Shown here in pieces: positions 1 to 13,262 of a stretch of DNA of 64,000 nt (positions within the stretch are counted from its first letter, which is position 1; the number at the start of each line of letters is the position of its first letter). The notes below the pieces were generated by a model. It had not been told where the DNA came from. It saw only the letters and a list, made by a program, of their open reading frames with translations, and did no database searches. Where the stretch lies: assembly GCA_037013685.1 (NCBI GenBank), contig CM072892.1:19225501-19289500 (forward strand), given 5' to 3'. The position numbers were made by a program, and so were the translations under genes. Source of the stretch: Acridotheres tristis (Eukaryota > Chordata > Aves > Passeriformes > Sturnidae).

Positions 1-346
1 TATTCATAAGTGGTCAAGCCAGTAACATTTCTAAAATGGAAAGTTTTATTATAGAAGAAAAAATGTCATTCTTTTGCTTACAAAAAGCAGCAAAGAAAAC
101 CAGGTCAGGCAATGCTACTTCAGAAAATTGTCTTTCTGCATGATTATTTGGATTATTTGTAACCAAAAAAGCTCTAATTATCTGCAATCAGAGCTGTTCA
201 AAATGTTTGCAATAAAGATCCACTGGACCTGAGAAGATTTTAATACTTCAGAAAAACCAGGCATGCACTCTGTGTTTGTGGCTTTGGCAACATAACGACT
301 CAAATGCTGCAGTATCCTGACATGCATTATGTAGAATATGCATTAC
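1..346. other. Left edge, probably intron
   Basis: AT-rich; contains the possible read-through of exon 27 down to 248. No other signal. Confidence 0.4.
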
Positions 347-472
347 CTCATTTACAATTTTTTGTTCATTTTTAATTGATTGTCTTATATATGCACATCC
401 TTCTTGATAAATTTGCTCAGTCTCTGCTAAATATCTCAATTTTCTATCTTCACAGACGTCTTGATTTTCCCT
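347..472 (-). CDS. Candidate exon 27 (42 codons)
   Basis: Frame RENQDVCEDRKLRYLAETEQ then IYQEGCAYIRQSIKNEQKIV, strongly protein-like and helical. The donor AATGAG|GTAATG is good (phase 0); acceptor cataaacctgttag is poor. The frame is open past the donor to a TGA at 248, so a terminal exon reading is also possible. If the donor is used, further exons lie left of the window. Confidence 0.65.
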
Positions 473-2566
473 CTAACAGGTTTATGCCATTTTCTCTCAG
501 GCTTCCTCCATCTTCTAAATCCTGTCTCTGTTTTTCACACCACAGAACTGTCTGAAATTCAACAAAAGCAAATGCAGGGTCCTGCACATGGGGAAAGAAT
601 AGCCCCATGCACCAGTGCTGGCTGAGGTTGACCTGCTGGGAAGCAGCTCTGTAGAGAAGGACCTGGGGCTGGTTCCTGGTGGACAACAAGCTTTCCAAGA
701 GCCAGCACTGTGCCCCAGGGACAAAAAGGCCAATGGAATCCTGGGATGCATTGGGAAGAGTATTGCAAGCAAGTGAAGGAAGAGAAAGAGACAGAGAAGA
801 AAAGTTAAGGAGCACGGACTGTATTCATCAAATGGTAAATCTGCTCTAGATTCCTAAACTAATTAATTGTTTTCCAGCTTTCAGCATAGACTCATCTGGC
901 ATAGGAACAAACACATTAAAAATGCACTGATTAGGGAGCTCTTTGTGTGTTATTCTAAACATCATCATTTGGAAATCCACGTCATTTTGCCCTGGGAGGG
1001 ATCACACATCCCTCTCGCGCCCTCAGAAACTCAAGTATTTCTAACGTAATTCATTCTTTTTCTCATTCTTTGGATCCCCAGTTTGAGCTTTCTAAAATGA
1101 GTTATGTGCAACATGATTTCTACATCAACCATTAGCAATGCTCATAATTAAATCCATCTCTCAAATTATATTTAATAGAGTCTTAAAGCAATGCTTCCTA
1201 GTGTCACCAGAGTGGTCATTCATTACATATTTAACATAGAAATAAATTTTTTTTAGTCATCACAATTCTTTTCTATCAATTTAATTTGAATAAGGGCTGG
1301 GCAAGTGAACAAGATGAAAAATTAAATCCAGATGATCTTATTGATTGGAGAGATCTGACCCCCAAACTAAGCTTCATTAATTATCCTAGCTTCCACTTCA
1401 GAAAGCAGAAATTCAAAAGTTTTAATTACATTACTTCACTGCATGAAGCATCAATATCATTTATGATATCTGTATAATTACAGACTCATTAACTGCATAC
1501 ACTTATTACTGTGCCTTCAGTTTATACATGACGATGCAATTTGAGAGTAAATATAATCCTAGGAATGTCTAAATGTAAGGACTGTTAAAATTGTACAGTG
1601 ATGTCTGCAGCACTAATCCAAACAAAAGGCAAACCTGTTAAGAAGTCAAATTAAGGATTTGGGTTTCTTGCAAATCAGTTTTCAGAATACCCCACAAATT
1701 CTTCAGATTTCATGTACTAGACAGAGGCACCTAAAGTACCAACCACTAGATTTTCTGCTCTAGACAAATGTGCTAGACAATGTTTATTGAAAGGTTTTAC
1801 AGAAAAGATATTCTGGTTTTTCGCTTGACACAAGAAGATGGAAGATTCAATATGTGACTTAAGTGCATATTCACAACTGGGAAAACTGAAGGGGGAGGGA
1901 AAAAATCTAAAACATATAAATATCTCTTTATATATTTCTTGATCTTGTAATACATATATTCATCATTGATTATAGGGTGTAAGAACCAATTCTAAACACC
2001 TTTTTAGACAATAGTAGAGCCAAATCCAGGATTATAAAGATTTTCTTCCACAATCTTGAAATGCATTCCTAGTAAACAGCTTTTCTTCTATTATTCTACT
2101 TTCCAGAAGTTTAGGATATATCTGGCTCTAAGGAAGTCTTACATCTTCTTGCTGAAATGTCAAATGATCCCCAAACATATTTTTGTCTTTGAATACAGAC
2201 TTTTCTGTATTTATTTTTGGTGTATGGTGACTCCAGCAATGTCAATGCCATTAATATGATGTGATTTCAGATGATTATATGTTTGTTGATTTCACAAAAA
2301 TGTGCAGTTGTCCATGCAAAATGTGGTTATGTGATTTTTTTTTTCTGAACAAGGAAGAAAAAAGATGCATGAAAGACCAAACAGGAGCATGTCACTCTTG
2401 GAAACAGAAAAAAATAGCATAAATATAAAATATTTAAAGTCTTTAATGGAAATGCATGTGAATTTGCCAACTGAGAAGAGACAGAAAATGGTGCTTAAAC
2501 AGAGACTATGCTTCAACCATCCATGAACATTTGCAAGCAGCCTAAAATCAGTCATTCTTCCTCTAC
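473..2566. other. Intron between exons 26 and 27
   Basis: Holds a CR1 ORF2 fragment (553-780); the rest is AT-rich with nothing recognised. Confidence 0.5.
553..780 (+). mobile_element. CR1 LINE fragment from the ORF2 C-terminal region
   Basis: Text such as 'gcagggtcctgcacatgggg', 'gtagagaaggacctgggg' and 'ggccaatggaatcctggga' follows the avian CR1 ORF2 in order on the plus strand. Both ends are truncated, with no 3' terminus. Antisense to the host gene, only 80 bp from exon 27. Confidence 0.85.
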
Positions 2567-2602
2567 CTCAAATCCTGTTTTTAATTGGTCCAGTGGATCT
2601 TG
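2567..2602 (-). CDS. Candidate exon 26 (12 codons)
   Basis: Acceptor ttctggtttcttgag and donor TTTGAG|GTAGAG enclose 36 nt. Two frames contain stops; the open one (phase 0 to 0) reads QDPLDQLKTGFE and joins exons 25 and 27. Confidence 0.6.
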
Positions 2603-5600
2603 CTCAAGAAACCAGAACTGTTATATAGAAAATTCAGGAGGCTAGTATATTTATAATCTCAAGCTTCAAATACATTAGTAGGTAAATAACTATGCCTAAA
2701 TACTGCTGAGCAAGTCACCATATTAACTCAACTAATTCATATTTCAGACTATCTAAAAACATATTGAAGTTTCTGCTCTTAAAATAAGTGGTCCTTTGAA
2801 CTACCATTTTATATACCATCCTAATTGTACCATCCACCAAAACAAGGTTGAAATCATCAAGGTCTTAAATAAGAAAAACAAGTCAGGAACATATGGAGCA
2901 GCAATAGTTCTTCTGAGAGGTCTTGTATTTTTTTTCTAATCCGACTAATTGTATATTTATTTACCCACCAGGAAAAATTATTAATTTCTTGCTAAACGCC
3001 AGTTCTAGTAATGAATATAAAATGACAAATATTTGGTTAATAGAATTTTTGAAGTCAGGTGTTGTGTTTGCATAAAGAAATTTTAGTGCTGACAACATAA
3101 GAAGATGTCAAGAAAAAAGTTAACTTATTTGTTTCCCTCATAGATTTTTTCCAATGACTCATCCTGTCACTTTCAGGCAGAAATGGAAAAAAACCCCAAA
3201 ATACAGTGTTTGCTTTATTTTCTCATAACAATGAGCCAAAAATCCCAAAATTTAAGAATTTATGTGAAATTTCATTTTTCTTGAATGAATGTCAGATGGC
3301 CTAAGAAAAGGGCATTGATAATAAAATGGCAAATGTCCCAGTAAGAAGCATACTTCAACAGTAATTGGCCAAGTAACAGAAAATACGAAATTTAACTAGG
3401 TCTATGAATGTCCTACTTTTAAAAGGTATAGGGAAATGCAGTCCTCTTCTACCTTCTACCTTGTATCTATTCTGGTTTGTGACACTTTGACCAGACAAGA
3501 CCAAGAGATAACCAATTCTTTGCATGAAGATTGCCTGGGAATTCCAATGGAGAGTCTGGAGAGAAGGTTTAGAAAGAGCTGTTGCTGCAGACTTGCTTTG
3601 CTGGCAGAGCTCTGGAGGGGTGAGTGGTACAGCCAGAGGTGTCATTTACCGCACCAACAGACACGTGTGCGGTCTCCATCGCAGCAAGAGCATTTTCTAG
3701 AAAAAATGAAAACAAAGCTGAATTTGAGCAGAGATGCTTACTTGCTACTGTCACCAATTTCCTACTTCAGAAACAAATTAACACGTTTTATGAAATAAGC
3801 ACATTGATTAAACCTGGTATTTATTCAGGTATGCTCACAGGCTTGAGCCCCAGGAGAAGTCAGAATTCTTTGAAAGCTGAGAGAATGTCTTTGTTTTCTG
3901 TATATTTCCTCTTCCAAGAGTCAATAAAAGCTCAGCTGCAAAGAACTAGTCCAAATGACATTCTCTGTGTGACTAAAAGAGGTGAGGAAATTTGAACTTT
4001 GAATAACAAGCTACAGACTACCTCTGACTGAGAGCTTCATTCCTTCCAAAGATGAATTTTTTGCTCATTAAGCACAAAAGAATCTTGTATTTTTGTATTA
4101 GGAAAAATCAGAAGCAGGACAAGTCAAAGCAAAAGACAAATAAGATGTATATTTATATTTACTCCCAAAGAGCTCCTTAAGTCATCCAAGTATTTCCTGT
4201 TTAGTCTGTATCCTGATGAATCTGAGACAATGTTATTCCCTATGCATTAGCAGTATTGTTGATTAAAGCAACATGGTAATTGATAACAATATTTAACATC
4301 AAAAAAGGATTTGCAAATTCCAAAATTCCAGTTACACCAACTTCCTAAAAGTCAATTAGATTCACAAGGCCAGATATGTATAAGATGTCTTCAATACAGC
4401 GTCTCTCAGGTGGGATTTTTTCTGATATTAGATAGCAATGTCGAATTTTGATTTGCTCTGCAGTGATTCATTCCAGTTGCAGGTTAACTCAACTCCTGAA
4501 ACTCCCAGTCTTTCCCAGTTAAACAGCAATGGAAGAAGTCATGACAGGTGTACCCGAATTTCCACTGATGGATGCATATCTCAGACAGGCTTTGACTTAC
4601 AGTTTAACCAACATTCTGCTTTTTCACTGCTGTACCTGTAATAAATTAAACTTGTGCTATATTCAGTCCTATTCAAAAGTTTATGGAAGGGATATTATCT
4701 GTCTTATAAAATCCAGCAATGATTAAATTCAGTGATTACAAGTAATGACATTACACTCAAAAAGGAAGTCAGAAGAAATGATAGGTCAAACCTCTTAGAT
4801 ATATCTTTAATTCATAAACTCTATGTTAGACTCCTTGTGCAAAATATCTATTCAAGGCACCTTTTTGTCCTGGTCTTGAAATCTATCTGCAAAATCAATT
4901 ACCCCATCACCCCATGGGAGCTGACTGCAGACCTCTCATTCATTGACCTTAATATACTGTAAGGATCTGATAAAACAACTGAGGATTGACCTCTCAGGAG
5001 GAGTTTGGCAGATAAAGTTATCTTATTCCTACCATGTCAATAGAAAGGTAAGTCTGTTTGATACTTCCACAAACTGAACTGGTAGTTTCAGTTTGCATCT
5101 GCTGTGGTTTAGCCAGCTGTGTTAGGATGAAGTTTGAGACTAAGCCAAACATTTACATGCCTGAATGCATGTTTTTTTCATGTAATGTAGATATCTTGGG
5201 CAACATTATTATCAGTGGATACCTACTCAATATAGTCAATGGAGCCAGAGCAAGAACAGTGTTCTCCTGAAGATAGTAATTGAATTACTGACTAAATCAT
5301 ACTTATGGAAGCACATAGACTTCACCTTTAGATTTGCTGGTTTATTCTATGCTTTCATGTACAAAATTAAAACAAACTAAAAGTCCAATCTTTTTATAAG
5401 GGATCACCATTGGGTGTGTATGAGGACATGGATAAGGAAATCATGGACAAAATAAAATATTGTTAAAATGAATTAAATATCAGACTTACATAGGCAGTAC
5501 CACATCCTAGTTTTCATGCCTGAATACAACCAAAATACCATCCATGCTGATTATACAATTGTGTATTTCAGCCTATTGGCTTCATAATGTGAAGTTGTCA

Positions 5601-5931
5601 CTAATTCTTCTATACGTTTATTGAAAGAGTAATTTCATACCAGCTTTTAGCTCTACCCTTTTACATGCTTTTTCATTAAACTATTTATTGAATTATTGCA
5701 TGTTTTAGCATTCAAATACTTAGTTTTGAATTCTCTAAAATTTTTAGGAATTTTTTTCCAAAGGTTAGCTACAGTCACAATTTAGGTTTCTCCAGGCCAA
5801 TTTAAAAATGTTCTTCCACACATTCTTCATTGTCTCTTTTGTAGCCTTTACTCTTATGTTATAAGCCTTGCTATGCTGGGATTTTTATGATGAAGTTCAA
5901 ATGGATAGGAACTGGAGCTGAACTCAGTTAC
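2603..5931. other. Intron between exons 25 and 26
   Basis: AT-rich; open frames on the plus strand near 3436-3995 have no convincing coding signal. No element recognised. Confidence 0.5.
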
Positions 5932-6084
5932 CACCACTGATTTAGTTTCTGTTCCAATCCACTTTTGATGGAGAAAGGTACCTCTGTATATCGCCACTGC
6001 TTCATTCCAGCGAGGGAACACTGGAAAATTGATCTGGAGAAGTTCTTTGTTAATTTCAGGCATATAGTTTAAACATTTCAGTCC
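5932..6084 (-). CDS. Candidate exon 25 (51 codons)
   Basis: Frame GLKCLNYMPEINKELLQINF then PVFPRWNEAVAIYRGTF, higher in G+C than its flanks. Acceptor aaggtgtctaagag is weak. The donor GTGGTG|GTAACT (phase 0) fits exon 26; AGAG|GTACCT inside is an alternative. The frame remains open to a TAA at 5854, so the exon could be longer. Confidence 0.65.
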
Positions 6085-9000
6085 CTCTTAGACACCTTAA
6101 TGAAAGCCTCGAGGCCTGAAAGCAACTGTTGGGAGCTGAAAGTAAAAGAAAGCATTTGCTAAGTAAGAAGCAAGTCATTCTTACAGCTGGGTGCAGCAGA
6201 ATGCCAATGGAATTACCTCATCCATTAATGGGTAGGTTTTGTTTCCTTCCTAAAGAGACACTCACCCATGTAAAAATGTCTAAAAAGGCTCCAGACTTGC
6301 TTTTAAACCTTATGCTCACATTAATTGTGTTCATTTTTTACTATTCAATTTGTGAATATGACTGACTATGGTCACACAATAGTGAGAGTGCACAACTACC
6401 ACAGAATAAGGATCAGCTAAAGGCAAAAACACCTGTAAAAAAATCTCAAGAATTGTTATATTTAAATATGGATTCATTTAGAAATATCCTAATTGTAAAA
6501 AAACGCAAGAAAAATAAAACTATTTGTATATATCAGTTTGCACCTAAATTGTTTCTTTTAGGTCAGATTTTCTTGGAGAATCAACTCAACCATTTCACCT
6601 GCAAATATGTAAAGACTTCAAACTGTTGAGATGGAAGCCCCTCTAGAGGACTCTATGGAAACCCCTTGCAAAGCTTTAAGTAGTTTCCTTGGGGTTTACC
6701 ATACTCAACCACCAGTACAAAATAAAATTGTAAAATAAATGTATCAGTGAATGAAATGGAAAAACAGCAGCTAATATTTATTAAATTCAAACTCAATTCT
6801 ACACTACATCTGTATCTTATTTAAAGCCAATCAAACCGTTGTCTAGGATTTTGACAAGAGTAAATTAGGACAGGTTCCCAGCTAATAGGATGCCAATTCT
6901 GTAAATGATATCAAAGACCCCTCTGCTTGCAAAATAAATAAATTCCACTTCTTTAAAACCACTTTGTGATAATTCTGGATTTAGAAGGATCTTTTTTCAT
7001 GATTGTAGCTCACTGTTCCTCCTGTTGTACATCCTAGTCAAATTTGCATTATTTAATGAGTTAATATTTTCTGTCTTTTCTTTCAATGTGAAGAGAAAGA
7101 AGTGATGGTAAGATGGCTCAGAGGCAACTAGACATAAACCTTACCCATCCTTTTAAAAGTAGAAATACATAAATGAAGCATGGTTGTCACATACATTTGG
7201 ATGTCATTACACTGTCTTTTTCTGCCTTCTTTGTATTTTAAATATGACTCTTGAGAATGACCCTATATTGTTGTTACTTAGGATTGCAACTGGGATTAGT
7301 ATAATCTGATTCACAAAGAGTGCTGTCTTAGGGTGACTAAACCAGGACAGGTTCCCAGGGGAAAATAATTTCCCTTGATATCAAAAATACTTCAAGATTT
7401 CTGCAGTGTTGTTGCAGGAAGTCTGCTGTTCTGGACTCATCGTCTTCCAGGCAACCTAAATTCTGCTATGATCCTGAAAAGGCTGTTTTAATACATGCCA
7501 ATTGTACACATAATTTGTGCAGGCAACTTCTTTGCAGACTGCCAGTATGTCCATCAGGACTATGAGGCATAAGACCCAGTGCCCAGAAGCAGCTCAGGTT
7601 CAGGTCAGTTTGCTTAAAAACAGGCACAGGATCTGTTCTGGTTCTCATTATGAAGGTCAGAAACACAACCGCCCTGTGAAAGGAGAAAACAAAAAGGGAT
7701 TCTAGGAAACAACAAGGTAAAATTTATTTCTTTCTGTGGACAAACACACTTTTGGCTGTTTTCATTAAGACACAAATCTACTCAAGTAAGATCTTTGTTC
7801 TGTATCTCTTATAATACAAAAGGACAAACATTCCACATTAAAATATCACATATGAAAAGGACTCTAAGGCTGTAATACAATGTTAGTTAGAGAATGAGTC
7901 TGAAGAACTTGAAAACCAGCCCACGAAAGAATGCAATTTATTTTCTTTTTGTTGACTTAAACCTTCTCTTAAAGAGCTTTAAGTTCACATATTTTCTGGA
8001 ACACTCTGCTATTGTCCAAAAATCAGCCTGTAGTTTTGATAAATTCTGGCCAAGACAAGTCATACATTGCATATGCACAATATACATTGCATATGCCCAC
8101 TTGTAATCACAATGTGTTACCTACATGATGAGCAGATAGATATTATTCCCTGTAAAGAATGCATCACTGACTTGTCCCAGTCTTACATTATAAGGAGTGT
8201 GGAGTAGGGTTATAACACTGTACTGCACAATGGTTCTTTTTTTCTCAAGAACTCTTAAGTCAATATAGGATTATGATAAAGTGCATCTGTACTTTGGGGA
8301 ATGGCAAAGAAATTAAAAGTGTAGAAGAGGAAAAAGAAAATTCATTCTTACATTCACTGGTTTTTTTGGACTAAAAACTCATCCTTGGTTGAGATGCTTA
8401 GCACACTGGACTGTGGTGCTGGCTGTGTCTCTATGTATGCACACACATATGAAAAAATCAAGCTGTCCCACTTTGCTGGTCTCCTTTATCTTCTTCATAC
8501 AGGTGGATATGCTTTGCTACATTTTTGTCTTAAGATGCAACCTATTACCCAAATTCTGGCCAGCTGCAGGGTTCACCTCTGTGTTCCACTTAAAAGCTGC
8601 TGAAACCTACAAGAATGACAAGGATGATGTACCAAAGCAACAGCTCTGATCACAACTCGACTGAGTGGGTGCTGCCACCACTCTGTCATGCTGAGGGACT
8701 GTAAAGAAATCAATGATGATTTAACAAAATAGAAGGGATCTGTGTAAAGGAAGAGAAGTATTGTAGGAGCCAACTGCATACAGCTAACACTTGGAGGCAG
8801 CTGGGCTTATTGCAAATGCATGATGAATATACATTTTCCACTAGTGATAGACTGATCTAAGACCATATGGCAGTTGCTTTATTCTTTCCCTGTCCACTTT
8901 GAAGGATTGTGGTGCAATGCCCTGGTACAGACGTGTTACAGGTTTGTAGATGGGATAGGAGGTCAGAAGTGTTTTAACAGTACATAGTTTTCTTTCAGCT

Positions 9001-9219
9001 GGAAAAGTTCATGCATTTTTCTGCAACAATCCAGGATCAATAATATATCCCCCAACATGGAAGATATGAAAGGAAACTTATTACAAGAAATCCACATCTG
9101 TCCTGTCTGACTATCTAGGGAAGCATCTTTCATTTTGAAAAGGAAAGGAATAGAATTTATAGACTAATCATTCAAACATGTATGATGTGGACAGGTTTGG
9201 ATACAGAAATTTTACATAC
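6085..9219. other. Intron between exons 24 and 25
   Basis: AT-rich. Contains a 20-bp imperfect tandem unit with TACATTGCATATGC twice (8063-8096). A strong donor TGG|GTGAGT near 6270 has no credible acceptor. Confidence 0.5.
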
Positions 9220-9344
9220 TTTGGAAAAATTATCTACCCATTTTTTAAGAGAAATAACAGTAAAAGCTTGAGCTTCATTTGAACCCCTTATAAATGAAAA
9301 AAAAGTATCAGAGCTCTGAACCACCAGTGCTCTCAACAGAAGCT
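9220..9344 (-). CDS. Candidate exon 24 (41 codons)
   Basis: Acceptor tattggctttcaaaag and donor TCCAAA|GTATGT are good. The frame (phase 1 to 0) reads LLLRALVVQSSDTFFSFIRG then a stretch with QAFTVISLKKWVDNFSK. Entry phase matches exon 23. Confidence 0.82.
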
Positions 9345-10187
9345 CTTTTGAAAGCCAATAGAGACACAAAACTGAGTACTGTGGTTTTGTGAAGAGAAAC
9401 TAAACTTTCTTCTTAGCTGATGACACTGACCTTCCTTGTGCTTGTACACAAAAAAATCTTTGAATACTTATTTCGGAGGTGAGAGATCACATTAAGGTAC
9501 AAAGACTTGGCTTTATTTCTCACAGTTTTCCTGTCTAGAACTGGTGGAATATACCAGCAGCAATCAGATAGAGCAAATGTTTTGATCAGAGTGAGTATCC
9601 CATATCTGTGGATATTTCAGCAGGCCACAAAAAAAATTTCAGGTTATCTGGGTTCCAGAAGTGTCAGAATTCATATTGAGAAGATTATGTACAGTGTGAC
9701 ATTATTAAACACCCAGGAACAAAGGTCTTATTCTGGCTATGTTTTACAAAGCTATATCTTGTGATAGTCTTCTGCAGTAGGTTATATCCTACTTCATGGG
9801 CTAGTATGACAGGAAGCCCTCTGTTCGGGCAGGTGGTGAAATGAAGTCACAAACATAAAAGAGACTTTGTAAAGTAGTTAGCATAAAAAGGAGGGAAAAA
9901 AAAAATACATATTTTTTTTCATGGTACAATAGCATCTTTCATTTCAGGATCTCAAAGCACTTTAGAAGCACTGTAATTAAGCTTCCAATCTCTCCATGTA
10001 GTATAAAAGATTTTTAATGCCTTTTAGCAAGAGAAGAGAATAAAAATGAGGAGGAAATAAACTGGTGTTTGCTCATTTAATTCATAATGAGAAGAAAATA
10101 TGCACAGCTTAATAATTGCTTTTATTTAAATTGTTCATAAGGAGCAATCTTTCTCCTTTCCACCCTAATTATGGAATAGACACATAC
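9345..10187. other. Intron between exons 23 and 24
   Basis: AT-rich, 843 bp, with short A and T runs near 9895-9920. No element seen. Confidence 0.5.
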
Positions 10188-10392
10188 CTGGGTGTGAAAA
10201 GCTGTAGAGTCTGGGATCACCCATAGCATGACAGGTTAATTCCATAAATGCTTTCTTCTCTACGTCTTTCAACATTTTATAGAAGGTCTTTTTATCCACT
10301 GTTTTCTCCTGATTTAGTGTTTCAATATACCTTCCTTGAAATACTTTTACTCTCTCAAATGTGTTGATTCTTTTTTAATATTGTGCTAAGAT
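10188..10392 (-). CDS. Candidate exon 23 (68 codons) with an in-frame TAA
   Basis: Acceptor ccttcctctctctcctgag and donor CACCCAG|GTATGT are both excellent. The 205-nt exon enters in phase 0 and leaves in phase 1, as its neighbours require. The sixth codon is TAA (10375-10377, minus strand): the start reads ILAQY-stop-KRINTFERVKVF. The remaining 62 codons are open and strongly protein-like (for example KTVDKKTFYKMLKDVEKKAF). CAA or another one-step codon to TAA would explain it. Alternatively the exon starts later, at a poor acceptor such as cacatttgag, which keeps the phase and avoids the stop. Confidence 0.8.
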
Positions 10393-11328
10393 CTCAGGAG
10401 AGAGAGGAAGGGAAAAAGATGTGCTGTATCAATGGAAGAATAAATAATTCAATGTGACATAGTCTTCATTCAAGACAAAATATAAACATTGAGGTGAATG
10501 AGAGGAAAATGAGAAATAACAGCACTTCATGTGGTTATGAAATATCTTGAAACTAAAGCATGAGCTGAAATGATTTTTTTGTCCTAAAGAACAGTTTGTC
10601 CTTTCCTCTACTCCATTATCTCAATAGTCTAATATGAAATCTGCTCAGCAGGGAACATTTTCATGTCAGAATGCTGTATTTTTTGTCAATCGATTTGCCC
10701 TCTACCAGGGCAGAGGGTTAGCTGCCTTTCAAACTGGAAGAGACATCTGCAGCCAGAAGAAGAGTCTCCATTTGTACTAGGCAAGACAGAAATGACAGCG
10801 TCTACCTTTGTGCACAGCAAGTTCAGCGTCTGTTAGCAGGGGTCAGGAAGCATTATCTCCCCATCACAAAGTGCACACAGAAGTTCAGCTCAAACTTACC
10901 CACAGTCTTTCAGGAACAGTTTGTGCATCTTCTTTATTTTTCTGCTTCTGTACCCAACACACTTATTTGAGTGGCTCTGCGGTTTTGCATTCTTTGTGTG
11001 TGCATATATGTGTGTGTATATATGTTGATCATTTCTGCTGCAAGACCCCAGGAGAGGAACTGTATCTGTGCTATGATTTTGTAAAACACTAGACACACTA
11101 GAAATGCAGTGGAGTTCTCTTACTCCTCTGGTGCAACAAGCCATTATTTTGAACGGGTAAGAACAGCAACAATAAGTTACCTTAATTCACTTCAATACCT
11201 TAAAACCTTCTCAGGAAAATGACTAATTTGTAGTTATTGTATGCTGGTTTTTACCTTTGATACCATGGCAATCTAACCCCTTATTGTGTAAACAATAACA
11301 CAGGGTTCTCTACACCTTAAAAAGAAAC

Positions 11329-11370
11329 ATCTCTCCTGGGCATACCACTATCTCTCCTGGGCATACCACT
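11329..11370. repeat. Perfect 21-bp tandem duplication
   Basis: Two identical copies, 11329-11349 and 11350-11370, of a unit beginning ATCTCTCCTGGG. Perfect identity suggests a recent event. Confidence 0.95.
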
Positions 11371-12680
11371 CTTCTTGTAACTGTCTGTTCTGTGAAGTGA
11401 CCCAGAAAATATAAAAGGTGCCAGCTTGTTTTATGCTCTATAGCTGTGCTGTTAACCTATTCTGAGCCCACTGGTGTATTAAATGTTTTGTGGGTTTTTT
11501 GTTTTGTTTTGATTTTTTTTCCTATTCTGATTGATTTAAATACATTTTATAGTTGATAACTGCACAAAATCAGTTTATTCAGTGGTAAGGGACCAACAGC
11601 AGCAGTATTTGTGACTCAGCAGGGATGGGCAGTGAACCAGAACCACCTTGCAGCCCTGTTGCAATGAAGGGAGCCAGTGGCTGGTCCAGTTTCTATTTCA
11701 GACCGCTTCAAATGAGAGTCACACAACACTGCTGTCACATGCTGAAAGTTTCTGATCTCTTTTTTTCACTTGTCAGCTTTTATAGCTGGGTTAGCCAACA
11801 CTCATTCTGAAACTAGATACCCTCAGAATCTATCAAGAGAAACTGCTGTATGAAGAGACATTTAGTTGACATCAGGGCACAAGGACATATACACCCTTAA
11901 ACTCATCACTGTTCCATTTTTAGTAAATTATAGTTGCAGGATTTATGGTGCATCTTTTCTCAGGTATTGTTTTCATTTATGTAAAAATAAGCATTCTTAG
12001 CATTTTAAATGTTCTGTCTGCTAGTGCTTTTGTGGGACAGTCATTAGAATGACTTACAACTCTATTAAGGATATTTTATATTTATTCATGACATAAACGG
12101 AGAGACTTGCAATGATCATGGGAAGATTGTCTTAATTATCTAACTTCACAACTTGGCCTTTGTAAGTCTCAGTGCATCCAAACACAGACTTACTGGTGAC
12201 AGTTTGCTTTGCATTGAAGTCAATGTCAGGACCTCTGCACCCAATAAGTCAGAGAGACAAACAGCAACATCCAGCAAATTAAAAAGATCAGCTTTGTGAA
12301 CACCCGTTTTCATTTATGAACTGAATCCCTCCAAATCTGTTTAATATAACTAGAGTCTTGTCCTCTTCTCATTGATGTCATGATAAGCCATGAGTCCCCA
12401 GTGAAATCTGTAGGGTTATAGCAAAATCAGAATGGCTCTGTACTCCCTCATTCTATTCTCATTTTGGCAGATTTTACAGTGTGTGTGCAACTGCCAAGTT
12501 CAATTAATTTTTCTCCCGTTTCCATTCACATAACTGATATCCCCACCTTGCCTTTGAGGTGATGTATCAAAAGATAACTAAAATAACATATCACCCCTAG
12601 CTAACAGAGATATCCCTGTGGGTAGGAAAGATAAAGTTGCTATTCCATCGAGCCATTTGTTTGTTGGACAGGGTGGGCTC

Positions 12681-12700
12681 TGTGTGTGTGTGTGTGTGTG
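12681..12700. repeat. (TG)10 microsatellite
   Basis: Ten pure TG units. Confidence 0.95.
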
Positions 12701-13262
12701 GACTCCTCATTTGTAACCTTGTCATCTCAACACCTTAACGTTTTCACCGCAAATACAGATTAAAAATAGCGTACCAGTAATAGAAAAAGGCTAGTTTGCA
12801 TGAAGAATGGCAACCTTATCGAGTTGTTAACAGCCCTATGTGATCCATTCAAGTGTACTTGAAGTAGCATCCAGGTGCCTAGAAAAAGGAGGGCCCTAAA
12901 CTGTTAAATCACTTACTGCAGTAAAAGTAGGTGAAGAAGATGATTAAATACAGTTGCTTATTAAATTCAGCTGAGTCTAAATGCAGCTGGAGTGTGGATG
13001 AATGACAGCAGTGTGTAAGGGAATGGAAGCCACTCTATCTCCTCCCATTGAGAATGCAGTTAACAGAGGGTTACAGCACAAAACCTAAAATCCCACAGAT
13101 GGATTTAACTTGCCATCAGTGTGACACAATCTGGAATAATCCCTTCTGTCTCGATTCTACATTACTGATTTGGGTTTTTATTTTTTTCCTTCAGAAAGAT
13201 TGAGTTCCATGCTTCACATAATTGAATATAGAAACAATAACCAGGATGATGAGAAATGAGAT

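Noticed and set aside
2965..3004. Exon-like 40 nt with a T-rich acceptor and TGG|GTAAAT donor
   Set aside because: Its only open frame leaves in phase 2, which fits no downstream exon.
3436..3995. Overlapping plus-strand open frames of about 120 codons, with a GTGAGT donor near 3620
   Set aside because: The two frames are unrelated, neither looks protein-like throughout, and no matching plus-strand exons were found.
6271..6340. Exon ending at TGG|GTGAGT near 6270
   Set aside because: The donor is good and the frame is open, but there is no credible acceptor.
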